Of a DNA stretch of 7,089 nt, positions 1 through 6,682 are shown piece after piece. The DNA comes from CAZGQY01 sp964528035 (GTDB taxonomy: Bacteria > Pseudomonadota > Gammaproteobacteria > Methylococcales > UBA1147). The notes beneath the pieces are model-generated. The model ran no database searches. It worked only from the letters and a program-made list of their open reading frames with translations, and was not told where the DNA came from. Where the stretch lies: assembly GCA_964528035.1 (NCBI GenBank), contig CAZGQY010000200.1, positions 1 through 7,089 on the forward strand. The letters are read 5' to 3'. Numbering within the stretch: position 1 is the stretch's first letter; every line of letters starts with the position of its first letter. A program made the translations under genes and the position numbers.

Positions 1-24
1 AGAAGACGGACAATAAGACAAGTC

Positions 25-48
25 AGGATTCGTATATTGTTGAATCCT
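25..48. repeat. 7-bp perfect inverted repeat upstream of the solute-binding protein gene
   Basis: AGGATTC (25-31) and GAATCCT (42-48) are perfect reverse complements separated by a 10-nt AT-rich spacer. The right arm is followed by CGCTCCTAAG and not by a T-run, so this is not a typical intrinsic terminator for whatever lies to the left. It sits about 57 nt upstream of the ATG of the next gene, where an operator or a 5'-UTR hairpin could lie. Function is unknown; only the symmetry is seen. Confidence 0.4.
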
Positions 49-95
49 CGCTCCTAAGTGGTCATTTCTTTGAATACAGATAAAAAAATTTGCCT

Positions 96-100
96 GGGAG
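96..100 (+). promoter_or_regulatory. Shine-Dalgarno (GGGAG) that supports the ATG at 105
   Basis: GGGAG ends 4 nt before ATG 105. The frame is also open from a TTG at 90, but that codon has only an A-rich stretch before it and would place the GGGAG inside the gene. Starting at 105 also puts the Lys and hydrophobic core of the signal peptide directly at the N terminus, so 105 is preferred. Confidence 0.6.
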
Positions 101-104
101 CATT

Positions 105-839
105 ATGAATAAGGTTGTTGCTTTATTGATTATTTTTGGATTATTGCAGTCCGTCGGTGCGGCACCGGTACTGAAAGTGGTTGCTAAGGAAGAACCACCT
201 TTTATGGGCCGAACTTTAGTTGATCAGGGGCTTTCGGCAAAGATTGTCAAAATCGCTTTGGAGAAGGCAGGCTATTCTATCTCCTTCGCATTTGAAAGTT
301 GGCCACGGGCTTACGAGGGAGCTGAAATCGGAGTTTATGATATCGTCGGTTCGATTTGGTATACCGATGCGCGGTCTAAAGATTTCGCGTTTAGTGCGCC
401 CTATCTGTTTCATGAAATCAAATTTATAAAACGAAAGTCTGATTCGGGCGTCAAGTATGATTCGCTCGCCGATTTGGACGGGCTTATCGTTGGAACACTC
501 AAAGATTATGCTTACCAGGACGATTTTATAAAATCCCGTAAGATCATTAAATTGCCTCAAAATCATTTGTTGCAGAATCTCTTGAAACTTTCTTTAGGCG
601 AAATCGATTTGACCCTGGGCGAATATCGTAAGATCCGTCACGAATTGAATGAATTTATGAAGGGTAGTGTCAAGGATCTGGAAATACTTCCCAAGCCTTT
701 AATTCGCCGTGGAACGCATATAGCGGTCAGTCGTTCACATCCCGACCATAATAAGATTATCGCGGATTTCGACAAGGCTATTGAAGCTATGAAGGCTGAC
801 GGCAGTTACGACAAAATATTGACTGAATATGCAGATTAA
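105..839 (+). CDS. Periplasmic solute-binding protein, SBP_bac_3 (amino-acid-type) family
   Basis: Predicted secreted ligand-binding protein of 244 aa, the usual size for the bacterial extracellular solute-binding family 3. Residues 1-19 or 1-20 form a signal peptide: MNK, a hydrophobic core (VVALLIIFGLL), then a small-residue SVGA/A cleavage region. No lipobox Cys is present, so it should be free in the periplasm. Family marks are the N-terminal beta-strand VLKVVAKEEPPF (22-33), the GLSAKIVKIALEKAGY helix (42-57), and YTDARSKDFAFSAPY (86-100). In amino-acid-binding relatives the Arg of that last motif (R90) contacts the ligand carboxylate. The C-terminal helix FDKAIEAMKADGSYDKI (222-238) is also typical. 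No ABC permease or ATPase gene lies downstream and the left neighbour is outside the window, so it appears to be an orphan binding protein; many such proteins in marine gammaproteobacteria have no assigned partner. The ligand cannot be told. The 227-nt gap before rpe suggests a separate transcription unit. Confidence 0.85.
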   Translation: MNKVVALLIIFGLLQSVGAAPVLKVVAKEEPPFMGRTLVDQGLSAKIVKIALEKAGYSISFAFESWPRAYEGAEIGVYDIVGSIWYTDARSKDFAFSAPYLFHEIKFIKRKSDSGVKYDSLADLDGLIVGTLKDYAYQDDFIKSRKIIKLPQNHLLQNLLKLSLGEIDLTLGEYRKIRHELNEFMKGSVKDLEILPKPLIRRGTHIAVSRSHPDHNKIIADFDKAIEAMKADGSYDKILTEYAD

Positions 840-1066
840 TGGCTATTGGAAAATTTACGTTTATTCTTGTTTACATGTTTTTTTAAAATAAAATGCATTG
901 AGAAGCCATCGCAGTTGCAGATTCTCGCTGGAATTTCCCGGGTAATCGCGGAAAAATCGACTCAAAACAACTGTCTGTGGTGACTATTCCTATTCTCGGT
1001 TAATTGTCTGGCTGAAATTTTTCATTGAATCGGTTACCATTGCGCGTTTTTATCTGATTACATTCG

Positions 1067-1741
1067 ATGCAGGAAAATTGGATTGCACCATCAATACTTT
1101 CAGCAGACTTTGCGCGCCTGGGTGAAGAAGTTGACAAGGTGCTTGCGGCAGGCGCAGATATTGTGCATTTTGACGTTATGGATAACCATTATGTTCCAAA
1201 TTTGACGATTGGTCCTATGGTTTGTGAGGCCTTGCGTAGTTACGGAGTAAATGCTCCGATCGATGTTCATCTTATGATCAGTCCAGTAGATCGAATTATT
1301 CCGGATTTCGCCAAGGCAGGCGCACAGTTTATTAGTTTTCATCCGGAAGCTTCGGATCATGTTGACCGGACTGTACAATTGATTCGTGACCATGGTTGTA
1401 AAGCAGGGCTCGTCTTCAATCCGGCAACGCCGTTGAATTATCTTGATCACGTGATGGATAAGCTTGATATGATTTTATTGATGTCAGTTAATCCAGGTTT
1501 TGGTGGTCAGGCGTTTATTCCAGGAGTGTTGGATAAATTGCGACGGGTAAGGCGACGAATTGACGACAGTGGTTATCCAATTCGTCTTGAAATTGATGGT
1601 GGTGTGAATACGGCTAATATTCGAGAAATCAGCCAGGCTGGAGCAGACACTTTTGTATCAGGGTCGGCGATATTCAGTGCCGATGATTACAGTACGGTTA
1701 TTAAAGAAATGCGGGCAGAATTGGCAAAAGTGACGAGATAA
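1067..1741 (+). CDS. rpe: Ribulose-phosphate 3-epimerase
   Basis: Cytosolic TIM-barrel enzyme interconverting D-ribulose 5-phosphate and D-xylulose 5-phosphate in the pentose phosphate pathway. At 224 aa it matches the family length and resembles E. coli Rpe almost throughout. Visible marks are IAPSILSADFARLGEE (6-21); the HFDVMDNHYVPNLTIGP block (34-50) with metal ligands H34 and D36; DVHLM with H68; FHPEAS (91-96); the phosphate-loop motif NPGFGGQ (142-148); and IDGGV with D177, the partner catalytic acid; then a second phosphate-binding stretch VSGSAIF (197-203). All four expected metal/catalytic residues are present. The ATG at 1067 places the protein exactly at the family N terminus, but no Shine-Dalgarno is recognisable in front of it. 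gph starts 2 nt after its stop, so the two are very likely co-transcribed. In pseudomonads, from memory, rpe also precedes gph and trpE. Confidence 0.97.
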   Translation: MQENWIAPSILSADFARLGEEVDKVLAAGADIVHFDVMDNHYVPNLTIGPMVCEALRSYGVNAPIDVHLMISPVDRIIPDFAKAGAQFISFHPEASDHVDRTVQLIRDHGCKAGLVFNPATPLNYLDHVMDKLDMILLMSVNPGFGGQAFIPGVLDKLRRVRRRIDDSGYPIRLEIDGGVNTANIREISQAGADTFVSGSAIFSADDYSTVIKEMRAELAKVTR

Positions 1742-1743
1742 TC

Positions 1744-2415
1744 ATGAGTCGAACTCGATTGATTGGTATTGATCTGGACGGGACATTGATCGACAGTGCG
1801 CCCGATCTGGGCTATGCATTAAAAAATATGCTTGAACAGCTGGATATGGCGCCAGTTACGGGACATCAGATTCGAACCTGGATCGGCAACGGCGTTAATT
1901 TATTGGTGAAGAGAGCTTTAACCGGTACTATGAATCCGCCTGACCAGCTACCGCAATTTGAACAAGCGCTGAGTGTATTTTCAGATTTCTACGAACAAAA
2001 TATCAATGAGCGGGGCTGCTTGTATCCGGGTGTTCGGGAAGGACTTTCTCAGCTTAGGGCTGATGGCTTTATACTCGCCTGTTTGACTAATAAACATTCA
2101 AGGTTTACTCATAAATTGCTGGAACAAAGTGGGCTTGCAGAGTATTTTGATTTTGTAGTTTGTGGCGACACATTTGAACAACGTAAACCTCATCCGATGC
2201 CGTTATTAAAAACAGCTGAGCACTTCTCGGTGGATCCAAAATGCGCGGTCATGGTCGGTGATTCCATTAATGATATAAAAGCTGCAAAAGCCGCTGGATT
2301 CATGTCCGTGTCTGTACCCTATGGATATCTTGGAAAATATACTGTGGATGACCTGGCCGCAGATCATAGTGTGGAGTCTCTGGATCAACTGTCGGCACTG
2401 TTGCGGGCGGCATAA
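1744..2415 (+). CDS. gph: Phosphoglycolate phosphatase (HAD superfamily)
   Basis: HAD-family hydrolase of 223 aa that removes phosphate from 2-phosphoglycolate, a by-product of DNA 3'-end repair and of oxygenase chemistry. All HAD motifs are visible: motif I DLDGTLIDS (10-18) with nucleophile D10 and acid/base D12; motif II Thr in CLTNK (T115); motif III Lys in RKPHP (K148); and motif IV GDSINDIKAA (172-181) with Mg2+ ligands D173 and D177. Between motifs I and II lies a helical cap (about 20-95) with WIGNG (46-50), typical of Gph. The start follows the rpe stop by 2 nt, implying one operon and probably translational coupling. The location next to rpe and upstream of trpE supports gph over other HAD phosphatases, although substrate cannot be proved from motifs. 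The stop is 1 nt before a possible leader-peptide ATG and 100 nt before trpE. Confidence 0.92.
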   Translation: MSRTRLIGIDLDGTLIDSAPDLGYALKNMLEQLDMAPVTGHQIRTWIGNGVNLLVKRALTGTMNPPDQLPQFEQALSVFSDFYEQNINERGCLYPGVREGLSQLRADGFILACLTNKHSRFTHKLLEQSGLAEYFDFVVCGDTFEQRKPHPMPLLKTAEHFSVDPKCAVMVGDSINDIKAAKAAGFMSVSVPYGYLGKYTVDDLAADHSVESLDQLSALLRAA

Positions 2416-2416
2416 T

Positions 2417-2473
2417 ATGAACGGATACGGCAAGATTTTTAGAGAACGATGGCGGTGTGGAAGTTGGCACTGA
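2417..2473 (+). CDS. Possible Trp-containing leader peptide upstream of trpE
   Basis: An 18-codon frame begins 1 nt after the gph stop and ends 42 nt before trpE. It encodes MNGYGKIFRERWRCGSWH, with Trp codons at positions 12 (2450-2452) and 17 (2465-2467). Two Trp codons in so short a frame directly before trpE is what a tryptophan attenuator leader would look like, and trpE of Pseudomonas putida is reported to be controlled by attenuation. Against it: the Trp codons are not adjacent, only a weak GGGCGG stands in the Shine-Dalgarno position, and no GC-rich hairpin with a T-run follows before trpE. It could be a chance frame or a coupling cistron between gph and trpE. Low confidence. Confidence 0.25.
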   Translation: MNGYGKIFRERWRCGSWH

Positions 2474-2515
2474 TTCGTATACGCCCTCATTACTCTGAAA
2501 CTTTATCCGTAAATT

Positions 2516-4000
2516 ATGAAACCTGAACAATTTAAGCAATACGCCTCTCAAGGTTACAATCATATCCCTGTCACGCGAGAAATTCTCGCCGACCTGGATA
2601 CTCCCTTAAGTGCCTACCTTAAGCTGGCCAATGGCTCCTATTCCTATCTTTTCGAGTCGGTGCATGGTGGCGAACAATGGGGCCGCTATTCAATCATTGG
2701 TCTGCCGTGTGAGACCGTGGTTAAGATTTATGACGATGAGATCCAGCTGGAGAAAAATAATCAGCGGATCGAGTCATTGCAGCGGGAAAACCCCTTTGAC
2801 TGGATCCAGTCATTCATAGCAGAGTATAGGTCTCCGGATATTGAAGGTTTGCCGCGCTTTACTGGCGGCGTGGTGGGTTATTTTGGCTATGAAACGATCG
2901 CTTATATTGAACCGCGTCTGCGGGGAAATAAAAAAGAAGACCCCTTAGGTACACCGGATATTCTGTTAATGGTGTCGGAAGAACTGGTTGTATTTGATAA
3001 TTTGTCCGGCAAGCTTTTGATCATCACCCATGCTGACCCCAATGTTGAAAATGCTCTGCAAATTGCCCAGACGCGCCTGGATGAACTGGAAAAACAATTG
3101 CGTGAATCTCAGGCACAACCCACGACGCATGATCCGAGTATTGTCAATGAGGCGGATTTTGTTTCCGGATTTACCCAGAAAGGTTTTGAAGATGCAGTCA
3201 AACGGGTTAAAGAGTACATAGTCGCTGGTGATGTTATGCAGGTGGTTGTGTCGCAACGCCTGTCAATACCGTATAGCGCGTCATCGCTGGATTTATACCG
3301 TGCACTGCGTTGTCTCAATCCATCACCTTATATGTATCATCTGAATCTGGGTGATTTTCAGGTTGTTGGTTCCTCTCCAGAAATTCTGGTGCGATTAGAA
3401 GACGGTACGGTGACAGTGCGTCCTATTGCGGGAACACGGCCACGAGGTAAAGATCGTGATGAAGATAAGGCGTTAGAGACTGATTTGTTGTCAGATCCAA
3501 AAGAACTTGCCGAACATCTTATGCTGATAGATTTAGGTCGAAATGACGCCGGTCGGGTCGCGGAAGTTGGCACGGTAAAGTTGACCGACAAGATGATTAT
3601 TGAGCGCTATTCGCACGTTATGCATATTGTTTCCAATGTAACAGGCGAATTGAAAGATGGAAAAAATGCTTTTGATGTATTGTCAGCGACCTTTCCGGCG
3701 GGTACTGTCAGCGGTGCGCCAAAAATTCGGGCAATGGAAATTATCGATGAACTGGAACCTGTAAAACGTGGCGTTTATTCGGGGGCAGTGGGTTACATAG
3801 GCTGGTCGGGTAACCTGGATACCGCGATCGCAATAAGAACTGCAGTCATAAAGGATAAAACCCTGCATATACAGGCTGGCGCAGGAATAGTCCATGATTC
3901 GGTGCCGCGTAACGAATGGGATGAAACCATGAATAAAGGTCGTGCAGTTTTTCGGGCGGTAGCGATGGCAGAGGCTGGGCTTGAAGGAGGGCGTAGCTGA
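2516..4000 (+). CDS. trpE: Anthranilate synthase component I
   Basis: Synthase subunit that converts chorismate plus ammonia (supplied by TrpG) to anthranilate and pyruvate, the first committed step of tryptophan synthesis. At 494 aa it is full length and close to Pseudomonas-type TrpE along its whole length. The N-terminal domain carries the feedback-Trp site: FES (46-48) followed by RYS (57-59). The C-terminal chorismate-binding domain shows MQVVVSQRL (241-249), PIAGTRPRG (303-311), the catalytic stretch AEHLMLIDLGRND (332-344) with H334 and metal ligand E333, FPAGTVSGAPK (393-403), EIIDELEP (408-415) and NEWDETMNKGRAV (466-478). No key residue is missing, so allosteric inhibition by Trp is expected. 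The ATG at 2516 aligns with family N termini; no Shine-Dalgarno is seen. The stop overlaps the trpG start (TGATG), implying coupled, balanced synthesis of the two subunits. Confidence 0.97.
   Translation: MKPEQFKQYASQGYNHIPVTREILADLDTPLSAYLKLANGSYSYLFESVHGGEQWGRYSIIGLPCETVVKIYDDEIQLEKNNQRIESLQRENPFDWIQSFIAEYRSPDIEGLPRFTGGVVGYFGYETIAYIEPRLRGNKKEDPLGTPDILLMVSEELVVFDNLSGKLLIITHADPNVENALQIAQTRLDELEKQLRESQAQPTTHDPSIVNEADFVSGFTQKGFEDAVKRVKEYIVAGDVMQVVVSQRLSIPYSASSLDLYRALRCLNPSPYMYHLNLGDFQVVGSSPEILVRLEDGTVTVRPIAGTRPRGKDRDEDKALETDLLSDPKELAEHLMLIDLGRNDAGRVAEVGTVKLTDKMIIERYSHVMHIVSNVTGELKDGKNAFDVLSATFPAGTVSGAPKIRAMEIIDELEPVKRGVYSGAVGYIGWSGNLDTAIAIRTAVIKDKTLHIQAGAGIVHDSVPRNEWDETMNKGRAVFRAVAMAEAGLEGGRS
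3984..3990 (+). promoter_or_regulatory. Strong Shine-Dalgarno for trpG
   Basis: AAGGAGG lies inside the last codons of trpE, 9 nt before the trpG ATG at 4000. It is the only near-perfect ribosome-binding site among the genes of this window and settles the trpG start. It pairs with a TGATG stop/start overlap, so trpG can be translated both by re-initiation and independently. Confidence 0.85.
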
Positions 4001-4593
4001 TGAAAGCTAATCATGTCGTCATGGTCGATAACTATGATTCATTTACTTATAATCTGGTGCAGTATCTGGGTGAGCTGGGTGCCGATGTGGAGGTGGTTAG
4101 AAACGATCAAGTGACGGTTTCTGACATCAAAAGCATGAGTCCGGACAAGATCGTTATATCTCCGGGACCGTGTACACCATTGGAAGCCGGTATATCGGTG
4201 GAGACAATTCATGAATTCGCTGGCAGTTGCCCTTTGCTTGGTGTGTGTCTGGGGCATCAAAGCATTGGTTACGCATTTGGTGGCCGGATTGTGCATGCGA
4301 AAAGTATTATGCATGGCAAGACATCGATGGTTTATCATCGCGACAGTGCAGTTTTTTCTGGCTTGAGCAATCCGTTTGAAGCAACCCGTTATCACTCGTT
4401 GGTTATCGATCAGCAAAGCTTACCCGAGTGCCTGGAAGTGACAGCATGGACAGAAAATGATGCAGGAGACATGGATGAAATAATGGGTATACGCCATAAA
4501 ACATTGAATGTTGAAGGTGTGCAATTTCACCCGGAGTCAATTTTAACAACCCACGGGCATGATCTATTACGAAATTTTTTGAATAAATCGTAG
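4000..4593 (+). CDS. trpG: Anthranilate synthase component II (glutamine amidotransferase)
   Basis: Class I glutamine amidotransferase of 197 aa that hydrolyses glutamine and channels ammonia to TrpE. Motifs: DNYDSFTYNLVQYL (10-23) typical of TrpG/PabA, oxyanion loop SPGPCTP (54-60), nucleophile elbow GVCLGHQ (81-87) with C83, HGKTS (105-109), RYHSL (130-134) and EGVQFHPES (172-180) completing the triad with H177 and E179. It is a stand-alone subunit, not fused to TrpD as in enteric bacteria. Sequence alone cannot exclude that it also serves as PabA in folate synthesis, as shared TrpG/PabA subunits do in some bacteria, but the 1-nt overlap with trpE makes TrpG the main role. A 187-nt gap then separates it from the trpD-trpC gene, longer than expected for a tight trpGDC operon. 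Confidence 0.96.
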   Translation: MKANHVVMVDNYDSFTYNLVQYLGELGADVEVVRNDQVTVSDIKSMSPDKIVISPGPCTPLEAGISVETIHEFAGSCPLLGVCLGHQSIGYAFGGRIVHAKSIMHGKTSMVYHRDSAVFSGLSNPFEATRYHSLVIDQQSLPECLEVTAWTENDAGDMDEIMGIRHKTLNVEGVQFHPESILTTHGHDLLRNFLNKS

Positions 4594-4650
4594 GCTTTTA
4601 TAGCGATTCGGCAACGGTTGGATTTAGGGGTTCAGGTCTTTTAATATTCA

Positions 4651-4673
4651 GGACTGTCGAATTTGTATAGTCC
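4651..4673. repeat. Weak dyad in the trpG to trpD-trpC gap
   Basis: GGACT (4651-4655) and AGTCC (4669-4673) are complementary; one G-T wobble and one further A-T pair extend the stem inward to 7 pairs around a 9-nt loop. An overlapping alternative is CCC (4672-4674) with GGG (4684-4686), followed by TTTT. Both are weak. TTCAGG also occurs twice (4631-4636 and 4648-4653). This could be an operator or an RNA structure controlling the downstream gene, but there is no leader peptide with Trp codons here, and chance is a fair explanation. Confidence 0.2.
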
Positions 4674-4780
4674 CTCTGTCTGTGGGTTTTCAAAAATAAC
4701 AGTTGTGCATGACTGAACACAATACAATTGTCTCTGACTGAAACTAGTTGGTAGTTGGAGATACATAAACGACAAATAGT

Positions 4781-6682
4781 ATGATAATGAATAACGATAT
4801 ATCCTCTGTATTACAGCAGTTGCTGGAAAATAAAGATTTGAGTGCCGAGCAGATGAGTACGGTGATGCGCATGATTATGTCGGGTGAGGCGACTTCTGCG
4901 CAGATTGCGGGCTTTTTAATCGCGCTGCGAAATAAAGGTGAGAGTGTTGACGAGATCGCAGAGGCAGCCATGATAATGCGGGATTTTGCGACAGATTTTC
5001 CGATCACAGGCGAACACCTGATCGATACTTGCGGAACGGGTGGAGATGGGCTCTCTACTTTCAATATATCGACTGCCAGCGCGTTTGTTGTTGCCGCAGC
5101 GGGTGGTGTTGTCGTAAAGCATGGAAATCGTTCGGTTTCCAGTAGTTCCGGGAGTGCAGATGTGCTCGAAGCAGCAGGTGTGAATCTCGAACTGTCACCT
5201 GATCAGGTGAAGCAATGCGTTGACCAAACAGGAATAGGGTTTTTGTTCGCTCCGGTTTTCCACGGTGCCATGAAACATGCAGCAGGACCCCGTTGCGAGA
5301 TGGGAGTAAGAACCTTGTTTAATCTTTTGGGACCGCTGTCTAACCCCGCGTTGGCACCCAATCAGGTTTTGGGCGTATTTTCAGAAGATTGGGTTGATCC
5401 CATGATACAGGTACTGCAAAAACTGGGTAGTCGCCATGCTCTGGTGGTTCATGCAGAAGATGGTCTTGACGAAATCAGTATTGCGACGCCAACCCATGTG
5501 GCTGAGTTGAAAGACGGCTGGTTTCAGAATTTTATACTCACCCCGGAACAGTTTGGATTGATGCGTGCACCCATTGATGAAATTCAGGTGGACGGAGTAC
5601 AGGCCAGCCTGCTAATAATCATTGACGTATTCGCTGGAAAGAAGGGACCGGCGCGGGATATTGTTGCGCTCAATGCAGGGGCTGCGATCTATACTGCAGG
5701 TTTGACCAATACGCTTGAAGCGGGTGTGCAAAAGGCCATACAGATACTGGACGACGGTTCCGCTCGCTTAAAGTTGAATGAATTGGTAAAGCTCAGTCGT
5801 TCGCTTAAATCGGGTACAGTTATTGATGTGCCAGTGGCGGTTGAAGCTACATCTCAACCCAGATCAATAACAGCAAAGCAGTCGACGCAGATACCCGATG
5901 TTCTTCAGGAAATATTGACCCATAAACAACAAGAAGTGGAACATCGGAAAAAACGAATGAGTACGAGTGACCTGGAGTCACAAATTGGAGTTGTTGCACC
6001 TCCCAGAGGTTTTTACCAGGCAATGCAAGCGTGTGTCGCAGCGGGAAAGCCCGCAGTAATTGCCGAAATCAAAAAAGCATCACCCAGTAAAGGTGTGCTG
6101 CGAGAGAGGTTTCAACCCATAGAAATTGCTCAAAGTTATGAAAAGGGTGGTGCCTGCTGCCTGTCTGTATTGACTGATCAGAAGTTTTTTCAGGGTTCGG
6201 AAGTTTTCCTTCAACTGGCTCGACAATCGTGTAATTTACCCGTATTACGTAAGGATTTTATTATAGATCCGTATCAGGTTGTTGAGGCACGTGCGATAGA
6301 AGCCGACTGTATTTTACTGATCGTCGCAGCATTGTCTGATGAGCAAATGAAAGAACTGGTCGATACAGCGACGCGGCTGAATATGGATGTACTGGTAGAA
6401 GTTCATAATGAATCTGAACTCAATCGAGCGCTCAATTTGGATGTTCCGATGCTGGGAATAAATAACCGAAATCTTAAAACTTTCGAAACGCGACTCGTGA
6501 CCAGTCTGGAATTGTCTAAACTCATTCCAGATGATCGATTGGTGATCACAGAAAGTGGTATTCAAAGCATCGCCGATGTGTCATTGATGCGTCAGAATTC
6601 CATTAATGCATTTCTTGTCGGCGAAACATTCATGAAAGCAGAACAGCCTGGTGATAAGCTTAAGGAGTTGTTCGGGGATTAG
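4781..6682 (+). CDS. trpDC: Bifunctional TrpD-TrpC fusion: anthranilate phosphoribosyltransferase / indole-3-glycerol-phosphate synthase
   Basis: One 633-aa frame holds two full-length enzymes. Residues 1-342 are TrpD, joining anthranilate to PRPP: GTGGD (85-89), NIST (95-98), KHGNR (113-117), GPR with R171, and DGLDE with metal ligands D230/E231. Residues 371-633 are TrpC, closing the indole ring: AEIKKASPSKG (428-438) with E429 and K431, LRKDF with K491, VEVHNE with E540, GINNRNL with N561, and ITESGI with E591/S592. All expected catalytic residues are present in both. Residues 343-370 form a Ser/Thr/Ala/Gln-containing linker; no ATG or Shine-Dalgarno there suggests a separate trpC start. 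TrpD is usually about 340 aa and TrpC about 265 aa, so neither is truncated. The start may be 4781 or ATG 4787; an in-frame TAA at 4766 limits it, and neither has a Shine-Dalgarno. TrpF, the intervening step, is absent from the window. Confidence 0.93.
   Translation: MIMNNDISSVLQQLLENKDLSAEQMSTVMRMIMSGEATSAQIAGFLIALRNKGESVDEIAEAAMIMRDFATDFPITGEHLIDTCGTGGDGLSTFNISTASAFVVAAAGGVVVKHGNRSVSSSSGSADVLEAAGVNLELSPDQVKQCVDQTGIGFLFAPVFHGAMKHAAGPRCEMGVRTLFNLLGPLSNPALAPNQVLGVFSEDWVDPMIQVLQKLGSRHALVVHAEDGLDEISIATPTHVAELKDGWFQNFILTPEQFGLMRAPIDEIQVDGVQASLLIIIDVFAGKKGPARDIVALNAGAAIYTAGLTNTLEAGVQKAIQILDDGSARLKLNELVKLSRSLKSGTVIDVPVAVEATSQPRSITAKQSTQIPDVLQEILTHKQQEVEHRKKRMSTSDLESQIGVVAPPRGFYQAMQACVAAGKPAVIAEIKKASPSKGVLRERFQPIEIAQSYEKGGACCLSVLTDQKFFQGSEVFLQLARQSCNLPVLRKDFIIDPYQVVEARAIEADCILLIVAALSDEQMKELVDTATRLNMDVLVEVHNESELNRALNLDVPMLGINNRNLKTFETRLVTSLELSKLIPDDRLVITESGIQSIADVSLMRQNSINAFLVGETFMKAEQPGDKLKELFGD

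Noticed and set aside
855..926. T-run (878-884) and a GAGAA/TTCTC dyad (900-904 and 922-926) after the solute-binding protein gene, considered as a terminator.
   Set aside because: The T-run is not preceded by a GC-rich hairpin, and the dyad has 5-bp arms with no T-run after it.
1025..1053. Possible rpe promoter: TTGAAT, 17-nt spacer, TTTTAT.
   Set aside because: Only 4 of 6 matches in each box, in an AT-rich gap where such matches are common, and it would leave a very short leader. A promoter is expected somewhere in 840-1066, but this one cannot be supported.
2300..2563. Minus-strand frames overlapping gph, trpE, trpG and the fusion gene.
   Set aside because: They lie antisense to well-identified conserved genes, show no family motifs, and their lengths are explained by the codon composition of the sense strand.
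4709..4741. 10-codon frame before trpD-trpC, considered as a Trp leader peptide.
   Set aside because: It contains no Trp codons and no attenuator hairpin follows.
5824..5828. A TGATG inside the linker, resembling a fossil trpD-stop/trpC-start overlap like the one between trpE and trpG.
   Set aside because: The TGA and the ATG are both out of frame with TrpD and TrpC as they now stand, so two compensating indels would be required. The frame from that ATG also hits a stop after 14 codons. Chance is the simpler explanation.
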